Assembly (NCBI RefSeq): GCF_009827595.1
Contig: NZ_WTYT01000006.1
Span: forward strand, 124,001-188,000
DNA: 64,000 bases
Origin: Altericroceibacterium endophyticum
GTDB taxonomy: Bacteria > Pseudomonadota > Alphaproteobacteria > Sphingomonadales > Sphingomonadaceae
Direction of reading: 5' to 3'
Of this stretch, positions 44,513 to 53,057 are shown in pieces (within the stretch, counting starts at the first letter, position 1; each line of letters begins with the position of its first letter). Position numbers and translations under genes: made by a program. Below the pieces are notes generated by a model, which did no database searches, was not told where the DNA came from, and saw only the letters and a program-made list of their open reading frames with translations.

Positions 44513-44551
44513 GGTCCTCTCCCAAGGCAGGTGATTCGTTATCAGGTTGCT

Positions 44552-44574
44552 TTATATAAAGTCGCTTTATAAAT
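44552..44574. promoter_or_regulatory. Tandem palindromes upstream of the acyl-CoA dehydrogenase/fer operon
   Basis: TTTATATAAA (44552-44561) and TTTATAAA (44567-44574) are perfect palindromes 14 bases centre to centre, each preceded by C within GC-CTTTATA-like context. They sit 40-60 bases upstream of the first gene, a fitting position for repressor binding, with the FerC-like MarR protein as prime candidate. Confidence 0.45.
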
Positions 44575-44708
44575 GCATGCAATGGGTTTCACAATACAGC
44601 CTGTTCAATGAGCGATGCGGCAGACCCTCGGGAATTTCTATTTTTTATCGTTATTTATCAATATGTTATGATTCCAAACACCCTGAATGGCACGGCCATA
44701 CAGCATCA

Positions 44709-44800
44709 TGATATAGTTATCATAAACAATCTGTTTGTTATATTGAACAACGGAATTTGATGAAGTAGGGTTACGTCAGATCGCACTCAAACGAAGTGCG
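44709..44800 (+). promoter_or_regulatory. Dyads and 5' hairpin upstream of the TonB receptor gene
   Basis: This part of the 312-base AT-rich divergent gap (44513-44824) contains TGATA-TAGT-TATCA (44709-44722), an AACAA/TTGTT/AACAA series with TTGTT-N6-AACAA at 44735-44750, and a small hairpin CGCACT/AGTGCG (44782-44800) just before the ribosome site. They probably include the receptor promoter and a regulator site. No gene seen in the gap. Confidence 0.35.
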
Positions 44801-44824
44801 GCGATATTGGGAGAGAGAATAGCT

Positions 44825-47536
44825 ATGCGTATTTTCACGCAAGTCGGCGCGCGTGTTCCGGCCACACGTCGCTCTATATTCCGGACACAACTTGTATTGG
44901 GTACAGCCATTACAGTCCTTGCCAGTCCAACGCAGGCCTATGCCCAGGAAGAAGAAAACAGTTCTCATGAGATGATCGTGGTCACGGGGTCCTATCTCGG
45001 CGATCAGGGTGTTACCCCGACACAGATTCTTTCGCGGGAAGACCTGACCACCGCTCCGCGTGCTTCCGTCGGCGAATTGCTGACCCTGTCTCCGGAATTC
45101 AGCGGCAGCGCTGTCTTTGGCGACGTCGGCAACAACAACCAATCTCCGGGCGCCTATGTCAATCTGCGCGGCCTCGGCCCCAGCGGCACACTTGTACTTT
45201 TGAACGGCCACCGCATTGCCCCAACATCCGAACCCGACCGCAACGGCAATTTCGGAGTGGACGTAAACACACTGGCCCCTTCCATCATGATTGAACGTGT
45301 TGAAGTGCTGAAGGGCGGTGCCACTGGTCTGTACGGCAGCGATGCCGTGGCCGGCGTGGTCAACTTCGTAACGCGCGATGATTTTGAAGGACTTGAGCTC
45401 GACGCCAATTATCAGGCAACCGATTACGGGGGACACAATGAACTTGTTCTGGGCGCCATCATGGGCGTCCAGAGTGATCGTGGTTCTTTGGTCATGGCGG
45501 CCGAATATATGGATCGCAACGAATTCGATTTTCTGAGCCAACCGGATGCCCAGGCATTTGTGGATGCCAATCCGTCGCTATCAACATTCGGCAACCCCGG
45601 CAGCTTTCAGCTGCTGCCCGGTCAGACTTATAACGACACCGTTGGCCCCGGCCCCCTGCCCCGTTTTGTGGCAGATCCTGATTGCACGACCGCAAATGTT
45701 GAAGGCGGCGGCAATGTGAGCGGCCTTGGTCCGCCTTACAATGAGATCTGCGGTTCGGAACAGCGAGCAGGTCGGGAAGCGGTAACGCCGCAGGAACGCT
45801 TTGTCGCAACGATCCGCGGCAGTTATGAACTGTCCGAAGCACTGGAGGTTGGTGCGGAGCTGGGCTTTGCGAAGACCAGCATGTATTTTGACCCCAGCAC
45901 AGGTTTTCCCATCACCAGCCAACCCTTTGTTCCGGCCAGCAATCCCTACAACCCATATGGCGGCGATGTCCGCTTCCGCGGCCGGTTCGAGGTGGACGGT
46001 TTCTACATTGACGGAGAATGGTGGAACGCATCCGCATTTGCCAAGGGCGATCTGGGCGATGGCTGGGGCTATCAGGCCAGCTTTACCTGGTCGGAAAACA
46101 AGGTGGATGCCCGCCAGCAGGATATGGTGAGCGATCGCTTCGTCAACGCCCTGAACGGTCTGGGCGGCGCCGATTGCAATCCCGCCACCGGTACGCCGGG
46201 TCTTGGTCCATGCCAGTATCTGAACGTCTTCGGCTCGCGCTTCCTGGACCAGCCGAATGACCCCGACCTGGTCAATTATGTGCGCGCCACGCAGCTGAAA
46301 CAGAACAAGGCACAGCAAATGGCCTGGCAAGGCGTCATCACTGGTGACCTGAGCGGCAAGATCGACCTGCCGGGCGGCGCAGTACAGGTTGCCCTGGGCT
46401 ATGAACGCCGTCATGAACAGCTTTCCAAAGATGTCGACCCGCTGACCGAAGGGGGTGACTGGCTGTTCGTGGTTGAGGAAACCGACTTTGCCGCCAGCCG
46501 TGACTTCGATGCCGTCTTCGGCGAAATTCACATTCCCGTTCTGCCGGAAGTCGATATTCAGGCGGCCGGCCGTTACACATCCTTCGAAGGAAATGACAGT
46601 TTCGACCCGCAGGTGGGCATTCGCATTCGCCCCATCCCGCAGGTGGAACTGACCGGCACCTACAGCTCATCCTTCCGCGCACCAGACTTACGCCGGATCT
46701 ATGGCGTAGGTGAAACGGACGCCACAGGCATCAACGTGCCGGGGATTTCCGCACCGGCAACCAATGGCATTGTCATTCCCAACGCCGATCTTGGCCCGGA
46801 AGAGGCGGAATCGTGGACCGCCGGCATCACCGTCGAGCCGGTCTATCAGCTGAGCATGAGCGCGACGTACTGGACATATGACTTCCGCGGCATTGCCGTG
46901 CAGGAAAGTCCCCAGTCTGTCGTTCAGGCCTATGTCGACAGTGGCGGTGTTGAATTTGCGGACCGGCTGGTGTTTGATCCGGTCAGCCAGGAACTGGTGC
47001 AACTGTATCTGCAGTCCATCAACGCGGCGGAAATGACCACCAGCGGCATCGACATGTCGGCCGATTATTCCTTCAGCCTTGGCAGCGCCGGTGTCATCTC
47101 TTTGAACACCAACGCCACGGTCACCACAAAATACAGCTATCGGGAAGCCGACGGCGGGCCAATGGTGGATGCATTGGGCAGGAATAATGCCGCCACGCTG
47201 GCCTCCGCGATGCCAAAATGGCGGGCTAATGCCGGCATGAGCTGGAGGTTGGACGGACATTTCGCTCAGGCAACTGTACGGTATATAGACGGGCTGATCG
47301 CCACCGAATATGCCGAGGATGATCCCCGGCAGAACACAGGTGGCCAGACTGTGCTCGACTTGTTCTACAGCTACACATTCGACATGGCCGGAAAGACAAC
47401 GCTGAGAGCCGGCATCAACAATGTGTTCAACGAATTGCCTGCCTTTCAGGGCGCCTCGCTGTTCGCGCCCTATGTCGCCGGCGTGTACAACCCGCGTGGC
47501 CGCCAGTTTGTGCTGGGCATCAACAAGGCTTTCTAA
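44825..47536 (+). CDS. TonB-dependent receptor of the hydroxycinnamate module
   Basis: 903 residues from ATG 44825, after GGGAGAGAG. An extended signal peptide (about residues 1-41, ending AYAQ) precedes the plug with EMIVVTGSYLGDQGV, then VNLRGLGPSGTLVLLNGHRI and RVEVLKGGATGLYGSDAVAG. The barrel ends VLGINKAF with terminal Phe. It belongs to the large TBDR branch with the LYGSDAVAGVVNF signature, different from the other two full receptors here. Divergent from the fer operon, so it likely imports lignin-derived aromatics. Confidence 0.92.
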   Translation: MRIFTQVGARVPATRRSIFRTQLVLGTAITVLASPTQAYAQEEENSSHEMIVVTGSYLGDQGVTPTQILSREDLTTAPRASVGELLTLSPEFSGSAVFGDVGNNNQSPGAYVNLRGLGPSGTLVLLNGHRIAPTSEPDRNGNFGVDVNTLAPSIMIERVEVLKGGATGLYGSDAVAGVVNFVTRDDFEGLELDANYQATDYGGHNELVLGAIMGVQSDRGSLVMAAEYMDRNEFDFLSQPDAQAFVDANPSLSTFGNPGSFQLLPGQTYNDTVGPGPLPRFVADPDCTTANVEGGGNVSGLGPPYNEICGSEQRAGREAVTPQERFVATIRGSYELSEALEVGAELGFAKTSMYFDPSTGFPITSQPFVPASNPYNPYGGDVRFRGRFEVDGFYIDGEWWNASAFAKGDLGDGWGYQASFTWSENKVDARQQDMVSDRFVNALNGLGGADCNPATGTPGLGPCQYLNVFGSRFLDQPNDPDLVNYVRATQLKQNKAQQMAWQGVITGDLSGKIDLPGGAVQVALGYERRHEQLSKDVDPLTEGGDWLFVVEETDFAASRDFDAVFGEIHIPVLPEVDIQAAGRYTSFEGNDSFDPQVGIRIRPIPQVELTGTYSSSFRAPDLRRIYGVGETDATGINVPGISAPATNGIVIPNADLGPEEAESWTAGITVEPVYQLSMSATYWTYDFRGIAVQESPQSVVQAYVDSGGVEFADRLVFDPVSQELVQLYLQSINAAEMTTSGIDMSADYSFSLGSAGVISLNTNATVTTKYSYREADGGPMVDALGRNNAATLASAMPKWRANAGMSWRLDGHFAQATVRYIDGLIATEYAEDDPRQNTGGQTVLDLFYSYTFDMAGKTTLRAGINNVFNELPAFQGASLFAPYVAGVYNPRGRQFVLGINKAF

Positions 47537-47541
47537 ACACC

Positions 47542-47577
47542 AACCAGTCGCCTTGCATTGACGCAGGGCGACTGGTT
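47542..47577 (+). terminator. First hairpin after the receptor gene
   Basis: AACCAGTCGCC (47542-47552) pairs with GGCGACTGGTT (47567-47577), 14-base loop, directly after the receptor stop. Confidence 0.6.
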
Positions 47578-47585
47578 CTTCGCAC

Positions 47586-47618
47586 AATGGGCCGGCCACT
47601 TCCCCGAACCGGCCCATT
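47586..47618. terminator. Second hairpin in the convergent gap
   Basis: AATGGGCCGG (47586-47595) pairs with CCGGCCCATT (47609-47618). No T-run, so it may be a processing or stability stem rather than a terminator. Confidence 0.4.
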
Positions 47619-47651
47619 CCTTCTGCCTGACATATCCACCGATAAGAGAAA

Positions 47652-47683
47652 CCCGGTGCTACCTTGGCAGCACCGGGCTTTTT
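47652..47683 (+). terminator. Third hairpin, rho-independent terminator
   Basis: CCCGGTGCT (47652-47660) pairs with AGCACCGGG (47669-47677) and is followed by C and T5 (47679-47683), so it terminates plus-strand transcription before the facing aldehyde dehydrogenase gene. Confidence 0.75.
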
Positions 47684-47706
47684 GCGCTTGGACCATCCGG
47701 GGGCGT

Positions 47707-49164
47707 TCAGTTGCCAGGAGGAATGGCGTTAATCGCCTGCAATTCCATATAGGAGTGCAACCCCATCACGCCGTGTTCGCGACCATAGCCGGATTCCTTC
47801 ATGCCACCGAAAGGCACATCACTGTCATTCACTCCATGACGGTTGATCCAGGCGGTGCCACAATCCAGCTGGCGGGCCAACTCCGCACAGCGCGCGCCGT
47901 CCCTGCCCCAGATGGACCCGCCCAGCCCGAGATTCCCGGCGTTTGCCCGTTCAACCGCCTCTTCTGCATTGCGTACTCGCACGATAGGAATGACGGGACC
48001 GAATTGCTCCTCCGCCACCAGTGGCGCTGTGTCATCCAGCCCGGTGATAACCGTGGGAGCAATGAAATAGCCGGGCCTGTCCAGCGCGCCACCACCCGCC
48101 AACACTGTGGCGCCCTCGCGGGATTTGGAGTCATCGAGCAAGGACAGCACCTTTTCATACTGCATCCGGTTCTGAACCGGCCCCATCTCAACGCCTTCTT
48201 CAAAGGCAGAGCCAACCTTCAGTGCCCTGGCTTTTTCTGCGATCCTGACCGCCAGTTCGTCATGCACAGCCTCATGCGCATAGATGCGTTTCACCGCCAT
48301 GCAGATCTGCCCGCAATTGTAGAACGCGCTGCGGGCCAGTGCGGCGGCGGTGACATCCAGGTCCGCATTCTCCAGCACAATGGCCGCATCATTGCCGCCT
48401 AGTTCCAGTGTGATGCGCTTCAACGTGGCAGATGCGCTTTCCATCACGCGTTTGCCTGTAGCGACAGAGCCGGTGAAACTGATCTTGTCGATCCCGGCAT
48501 GTGCAGTCATCCCGGCACCAAAGGCATTGCCACCCGCCAGAACATTCAACACGCCAGCAGGGAAAATATCCTTCGCGACTTCTGCCACGGCCAGCGTTGC
48601 CAGAGGCGTGTACGGCGATGGCTTCAGAACCAGTGTATTTCCAGTGTAAAGAGCCTGCGCGACCTTGTGCATGGCCAGAGCCACAGGGAAATTCCAGGGG
48701 GAAATGCCGCCCACCACACCCAGCGGGCGCCAGTTCAATACTACCGCGCCCCGGTCATCCTTGCGCAATAGCTCATCTTCCAGTGGCAAACTGGAGAGGT
48801 GGCGGATGTGAGTGCCCGAAACTTTCAGCTCCATTTCGGCCTGAGATAAAGGCTTTCCCTGCTCACGCGACAACAATGGAGCGATCAGCGGCGCTGCCTC
48901 TTCCAGCGCGGCGGCAAAGGTGTGCAGCACCGCCCGGCGTTTCTCCAGCGGCTGCGCCTTCCAGCCATGCCAAGCCACTCGAGCCGAACTGACCGCACAG
49001 TCCAGTTCCTCAACCCCAGCCTCCGGGCATTCCGCAAACACCTCACCGCTGGATGGGTCGACCACACCAAAAGGTGCACCTTGCGCCAACAGCTCACCAC
49101 CGACAAGGTGACGCGGCTGCCACTGAGCCAACGCCTCCTCAATTCTAAAATCCGTCGCGGGCAT
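47707..49164 (-). CDS. NAD(P)-dependent aldehyde dehydrogenase (vanillin/benzaldehyde type candidate)
   Basis: 485 residues, ATG 49164 with GGAGAAGG. Complete ALDH fold: Asn158 in ISPWNFP, Glu254 in LELGGNDA and catalytic Cys288 in NCGQICMA. It should oxidise an aldehyde to the acid. In this setting the natural substrate would be vanillin or 4-hydroxybenzaldehyde from FerB (LigV/HcaB-like role), but succinate-semialdehyde-type activity cannot be excluded by sequence. Its promoter carries the TTGTCTTA motif shared with the Rieske gene. Confidence 0.87.
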   Translation of the reverse strand: MPATDFRIEEALAQWQPRHLVGGELLAQGAPFGVVDPSSGEVFAECPEAGVEELDCAVSSARVAWHGWKAQPLEKRRAVLHTFAAALEEAAPLIAPLLSREQGKPLSQAEMELKVSGTHIRHLSSLPLEDELLRKDDRGAVVLNWRPLGVVGGISPWNFPVALAMHKVAQALYTGNTLVLKPSPYTPLATLAVAEVAKDIFPAGVLNVLAGGNAFGAGMTAHAGIDKISFTGSVATGKRVMESASATLKRITLELGGNDAAIVLENADLDVTAAALARSAFYNCGQICMAVKRIYAHEAVHDELAVRIAEKARALKVGSAFEEGVEMGPVQNRMQYEKVLSLLDDSKSREGATVLAGGGALDRPGYFIAPTVITGLDDTAPLVAEEQFGPVIPIVRVRNAEEAVERANAGNLGLGGSIWGRDGARCAELARQLDCGTAWINRHGVNDSDVPFGGMKESGYGREHGVMGLHSYMELQAINAIPPGN

Positions 49165-49201
49165 GCCTTCTCCTTCGATCTTATTTTATGAATAGATCGA
49201 A

Positions 49202-49209
49202 TAAGACAA
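49202..49209 (-). promoter_or_regulatory. TTGTCTTA motif upstream of the aldehyde dehydrogenase gene
   Basis: TTGTCTTA on the minus strand, 38 bases before the start. Identical to 49953-49960 upstream of the Rieske gene, and related to the site before the MetE-like operon (55957-55964). Confidence 0.4.
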
Positions 49210-49245
49210 AATGTTGCTTCAGTCTACAATATCCAGAGGAGAGAT

Positions 49246-49866
49246 TTATCTCTCGCGGATTATCTTGCCCAACATATCGTGGAGTTGTCGCGCAGTCTGG
49301 AGATCAATGGCAACCTCTTCAGAGCGGCCAGAACGAGAGCGGGCAGCAGGCTTTTCCTTATGCTTGCGCCACACGGCCTCCGCGCCATCGCCATCCGCTT
49401 CCATTTCATTCAGATGATCATGCAACAACGTCAGGCAGGTGACGAAGGTTTCTTTCTGCTCTGGCGAAAGCACGGACATCATACTGACATTCAACGCAGC
49501 AGATGCGGCATGCAATTCACTGTGCAATGCCCGACCCTTTTCGGTCAGGGAAACCAGCACAGATCGCTGATCCTGGGGGTTTTCCTGCTTCTTGATCAAG
49601 TCGGATTCCACCAATCGATTCATGATACGGCTGGCGTAGCTTTTTTCCAGATGCGCCATGGCGCAGACATTCTTGAAGGTCACGAGATCCAGGCTGCCGG
49701 TGATGCCGATGATGCGGCATTCCGTCAGGCTCAAGCCGAAGAGATCGCGGTAATACCGTTCAGAAAAACGCTCTGAATGGCCGCCAAGCATATGCAGCTT
49801 GAAGGTCATGAAATTGCGGAATGACTTCAGGCGCTGGCTTTCGCCCTGCTGGGTATCATCGCTCAC
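49246..49866 (-). CDS. MarR-family regulator with extended C-terminus
   Basis: 206 residues, GTG 49866 with AGGAG six bases upstream. Winged helix at about 45-125: LTECRIIGITGSLDLVTFKN, then AHLEKSYASRIMNRLVESDL and wing NPQDQRSVLVSLTEKG. The C-terminal 50 residues are charged (HKEKPAARSRSGRSEE) and longer than in ordinary MarR proteins. It lies between the aldehyde dehydrogenase and the divergent Rieske gene, each with a TTGTCTTA-type site, so it is the best candidate regulator of both and of the ring-cleavage operon. Confidence 0.85.
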   Translation of the reverse strand: MSDDTQQGESQRLKSFRNFMTFKLHMLGGHSERFSERYYRDLFGLSLTECRIIGITGSLDLVTFKNVCAMAHLEKSYASRIMNRLVESDLIKKQENPQDQRSVLVSLTEKGRALHSELHAASAALNVSMMSVLSPEQKETFVTCLTLLHDHLNEMEADGDGAEAVWRKHKEKPAARSRSGRSEEVAIDLQTARQLHDMLGKIIRER

Positions 49867-49939
49867 AGGTCACTCCTGGCAAAGGCTGCAACCATAGCCA
49901 TTGCCCATCTCAACGGGAAGAGCCCGCAAGCACAACCGC

Positions 49940-49968
49940 TTGACAATTTTTGTTGTCTTAGACAATAA
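49940..49968 (+). promoter_or_regulatory. Rieske gene promoter with overlapping inverted repeats
   Basis: TTGACA (49940-49945) is a consensus -35; the -10 (about 49963-49968, CAATAA) is poor. TTGTC-TTA-GACAA (49953-49965) is a near-perfect dyad across the spacer and -10, and GACAA (49942-49946) with TTGTC (49953-49957) makes a second, overlapping one. A MarR dimer here would occlude the promoter. Confidence 0.55.
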
Positions 49969-50006
49969 AAATGAGAAGAATATATAAACAACATTGGGAG
50001 AGAGAG

Positions 50007-51287
50007 ATGCTGACAGATGAACAAAATCGTCTGCTCACAGAGGTTGGGCCAGGCAAACCCATGGGGGATTTGCTCCGCCGATACTGGCACCCTATCGGCG
50101 GCGTATCCGAACTGGAAAATGAGCCGACCAAATCCGTCCGCCTGATGGGGGAGGATCTTGTTCTATATAAGGATCTGGATGGCAATTACGGCCTGATGGG
50201 CAAGCATTGTCCGCATCGCCAAGCCGATATGGCCATGGGTTTCGTGGAAAAGTGCGGCCTTCGCTGCAGCTATCACGGCTGGCTGTTTGACCATAAGGGC
50301 GATTGCCTGGAACAGCCCTATGAAGACACGGCAAACCCCGGCGGTCGATATCGCGACAAGGTGAAGATCAAGGCCTACCCTGTGAAGGCCAAGGCGGGCT
50401 TGCTGTGGGCCTATCTCGGTCCGGGACCAGCGCCTGAACTACCAGATTGGGCGCCGTTCAACTGGAAGAACGGCTTCGTACAGATTGTCTTGTCCGAAGT
50501 TCCCTGCAACTGGCTGCAAGGGCAGGAAAATTCTATTGATCCGGTTCATTTTGAGTGGATGCACGCCAATTGGACTGTCCGCCTCCGCGGACAGGAAGGC
50601 CCCTATGGCCCGAAACATTTGAAGGTGGACTTCCGCGAAAAAGACTTCGGCTATACCTACAACCGCATTCGCGAAGACACGGATGAAACCCACCCCTTCT
50701 GGGAAGTAGGTCGCGCCTGCGTGTGGCCCAACGCCATCTTCACCGGCGACCATTTTGAATTTCGCGTCCCGGTTGATGACGAAAATATGCTGTCCGTGGG
50801 TTGGTTCTTCAGCCGCGTCCCGCGCGAACAGGAGCCGTTTAAACAGGACAGCATCCCCACATGGTACGGACCGGTGAAAGATCCGGAAAACGGCCGCTGG
50901 ATTACCAGCCATGTGATGAATCAGGACTTCGTTGCCTGGGCAGGTCAGGGACGTATTTCAGACCGCACGCAGGAGAATCTGGGTCTCAGCGACAAAGGTA
51001 TTGCCATGCTCCGCAGACAGTTCCTGCGCGATCTGGAATTGATCAAAAATAGCGACGAAGACCCCAAGGGGATCATCCGTGATCCGGCGAAGAACCACAA
51101 TCTGGAACTGCCTGTCTTTGATCGGGAAGCCATCGAGAAGGGCTTTACCAAAGAAGAAATCAAGCAGCGTGGTCTCTTACATCACACCCGCTTCATCTTT
51201 CAGGCTGGCCAGCCGGAAGACGTGCGCAAGATGCAGGAGGACGCCATGGGTATTGGCATCGAAGCCAAAGGCTATGTGGACGGATAA
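50007..51287 (+). CDS. Rieske non-heme iron oxygenase, alpha-type (aromatic O-demethylase/hydroxylase)
   Basis: 426 residues from ATG 50007, after GGGAGAGAGAG. The [2Fe-2S] ligands are Cys68-X-His70 and Cys87-X2-His90. The mononuclear iron site is Asn175-X2-Asp178-X2-His181-X4-His186 (NSIDPVHFEWMH). It resembles the phthalate-dioxygenase / LigX-type oxygenases that demethylate or hydroxylate aromatic acids. It needs a ferredoxin/reductase, and none is in the window, so it must borrow one. In context, O-demethylation of a vanillate-like acid would feed the neighbouring ring-cleavage operon. Confidence 0.88.
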   Translation: MLTDEQNRLLTEVGPGKPMGDLLRRYWHPIGGVSELENEPTKSVRLMGEDLVLYKDLDGNYGLMGKHCPHRQADMAMGFVEKCGLRCSYHGWLFDHKGDCLEQPYEDTANPGGRYRDKVKIKAYPVKAKAGLLWAYLGPGPAPELPDWAPFNWKNGFVQIVLSEVPCNWLQGQENSIDPVHFEWMHANWTVRLRGQEGPYGPKHLKVDFREKDFGYTYNRIREDTDETHPFWEVGRACVWPNAIFTGDHFEFRVPVDDENMLSVGWFFSRVPREQEPFKQDSIPTWYGPVKDPENGRWITSHVMNQDFVAWAGQGRISDRTQENLGLSDKGIAMLRRQFLRDLELIKNSDEDPKGIIRDPAKNHNLELPVFDREAIEKGFTKEEIKQRGLLHHTRFIFQAGQPEDVRKMQEDAMGIGIEAKGYVDG

Positions 51288-51298
51288 ACTAGGCGAAT

Positions 51299-51328
51299 AA
51301 AAAGCCCCGCTGCATAATGGGGCTTTTT
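51299..51328 (+). terminator. Terminator of the Rieske gene
   Basis: AAAAAGCCCC (51299-51308) pairs with GGGGCTTTTT (51319-51328), 10-base loop; the T5 is part of the stem. Confidence 0.85.
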
Positions 51329-51358
51329 CTCTGCCCGGATCAGCGCAACTGGCTGTTC

Positions 51359-51392
51359 AAAGGCCTGCCTTCATCAGGAAGGCAGGCCTTTT
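51359..51392 (-). terminator. Terminator of the ring-cleavage operon
   Basis: AAAGGCCTGCCTT (51359-51371) pairs with AAGGCAGGCCTTT (51379-51391), a 13-base perfect stem with a 7-base loop, five bases after the amidohydrolase stop. It can act in both directions. Confidence 0.75.
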
Positions 51393-51396
51393 GTAC

Positions 51397-52395
51397 TCAG
51401 ACGTCCAGATTGAAGACCTTGCGTGCGTTGTCTTCAAAGATCATCTTCTTGTCCGCCGCACTCAACCAGTCAAAACTATCAATACAGGGGGCGATGTGAT
51501 CCATCGCCACGCCTGTATCCGGGTTTATCGAAGAGCCGACACCCGGGCATTCACTGCCGAAGAGGCAGCGGTCCGCTCCAACGGTTTCGATCAGCAGCCG
51601 CAGCGCCCCTTCAGTGTAGAGCACCGTGTCGAAATAGAGCTTGCGCATCTGGTCGGAAAAGCGCCGAGGCCCGCGCAGCGACTGGGATTCGAACCGACCA
51701 AACTGGTAGGGCATGGCCCCGCCCCCATGGCTGATCACTACCTTCAGATCAGGGAAGTCTTCGAACACGGAGGAATTGCACAAGGTGTAAACCGCAATGG
51801 ATTCCTCATTGATGAAGTGCAGCGAATAGGGCGTACGCTCAGAAACAGAGCCTGTTGCGTGAATATGCGCGGGCATGTCCAGCTCACACAGCTTTTCATA
51901 GAGGGGATACCAGTAACGATCCCCCATCCCCGGCGCCTCTTCCGCGCCATTTTCATAAGGGTCTGGATTGAGCAGGAAGCCCTTGAAGCCGAGGCTGACA
52001 CAGCGGTCCATTTCCGCAAACACATTTTCGATCGGTTCTCCCGCCACCTGCGGCAGACCTGCAACCGGAATGAAAGTGTCAGGGATCAGCGCACACTGGC
52101 GGTGAATGATCGTGTTCACTTCCTCACAGAACCAATGGACCAGGCGGCCTGGCTGTGTTGAATTCATCATCTGAAACGGACGCGGCGAAATAAGCTGCAT
52201 ATCGGTTCCATGATCGTGCAAGAGCTGAAGGTGCCCGTCGGGCCAGACCTCCTTCTTCTTCGCTGCGGCGATAATTTGTTCATCGGTCACATTCACCTTG
52301 CCCCGCCCGTGGGAGCCACGATGTGCCAGAATGCTGGCCTTATAGGCCCATAGCTCCACCGGAGCGCTGACATGGCCATGACAGTCAATGATCAT
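51397..52395 (-). CDS. Amidohydrolase-family protein, LigJ-like (4-oxalomesaconate hydratase / decarboxylase group)
   Basis: 332 residues with the ACMSD/LigJ-type metal motif IIDCHGHV at the N-terminus, NPDPYENG and WYPLYEKLCELDMPAHIH in the middle, and VVISHGGGAMPYQFGRF and CLFGSECPG near the end. The family includes 4-oxalomesaconate hydratase (LigJ) and several aromatic-acid decarboxylases. Being last in an operon with an extradiol dioxygenase and an RraA-type aldolase favours a hydratase in the 4,5-cleavage route. ATGA overlap with the upstream aldolase gene. Confidence 0.82.
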   Translation of the reverse strand: MIIDCHGHVSAPVELWAYKASILAHRGSHGRGKVNVTDEQIIAAAKKKEVWPDGHLQLLHDHGTDMQLISPRPFQMMNSTQPGRLVHWFCEEVNTIIHRQCALIPDTFIPVAGLPQVAGEPIENVFAEMDRCVSLGFKGFLLNPDPYENGAEEAPGMGDRYWYPLYEKLCELDMPAHIHATGSVSERTPYSLHFINEESIAVYTLCNSSVFEDFPDLKVVISHGGGAMPYQFGRFESQSLRGPRRFSDQMRKLYFDTVLYTEGALRLLIETVGADRCLFGSECPGVGSSINPDTGVAMDHIAPCIDSFDWLSAADKKMIFEDNARKVFNLDV

Positions 52396-53057
52396 TGGGC
52401 ATCCTTCCTGGTCTGAAGATTATGGTATTTGAATTGGTGGCGCGCCTCATCCAGGCGCATCCCACCGCGCACTGCTTCGCGAATGCTGTTTTCGGCGGCG
52501 TCGATTTCCTCGGCAGCGTCTAGAACTGCCTCTTCATGCTCGCTCGGGATCACCACAACACCATCCGGATCGCCTACCAGAATATCACCGGGGCCGACCC
52601 GCGCGCCGCCAATACCGACGACACAATCCATTTCCTCCACCTGCACCCGGTCCTTGCCGGTCCGCATCCAGTGGTCGAGCGAGAAGATCGGGTAGCCAAG
52701 GCTGCGGCAGAGATGAACATCCCGACTGATGCCATCGATCACTGTTCCCGCCAGCTGGCGGCGATGGGCTATCTCGGTCAGGATATCGCCCCAGATCGTG
52801 GCGTCGGTCCGGCCACGATTGTCAATCACCACCACGGCACCTTCCGGCACATCGTCTATGTAATCCCCCACCGTGCCAGGCGGGGTGGAATTGGGGCCGC
52901 ACCGCATCGTGAAGGCCCGCCCGGCCATCCGAAAGTCCGGGTCACGGCCCTTTATTCCATAGCACTGGCCAACAATACCCAGCCGGTCCAGCGCGTCACT
53001 GATGGTGGCGGTTTCGAGCTTCCCGGCCCGGGCAACATTGGTATCCGGATCACTCAT
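52392..53057 (-). CDS. RraA-family aldolase (HMG/CHA aldolase, LigK-like)
   Basis: 221 residues from ATG 53057, overlapping the preceding stop by eight bases. It holds the full D-X20-R-D metal-binding motif: Asp of WGDILTEIA, then twenty residues, then Arg-Asp in GISRDVHL. This motif defines 4-hydroxy-4-methyl-2-oxoglutarate / 4-carboxy-4-hydroxy-2-oxoadipate aldolases. It would cleave the hydrated ring-cleavage product to pyruvate and oxaloacetate. Second-last in the operon. Confidence 0.83.
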   Translation of the reverse strand: MSDPDTNVARAGKLETATISDALDRLGIVGQCYGIKGRDPDFRMAGRAFTMRCGPNSTPPGTVGDYIDDVPEGAVVVIDNRGRTDATIWGDILTEIAHRRQLAGTVIDGISRDVHLCRSLGYPIFSLDHWMRTGKDRVQVEEMDCVVGIGGARVGPGDILVGDPDGVVVIPSEHEEAVLDAAEEIDAAENSIREAVRGGMRLDEARHQFKYHNLQTRKDAQ

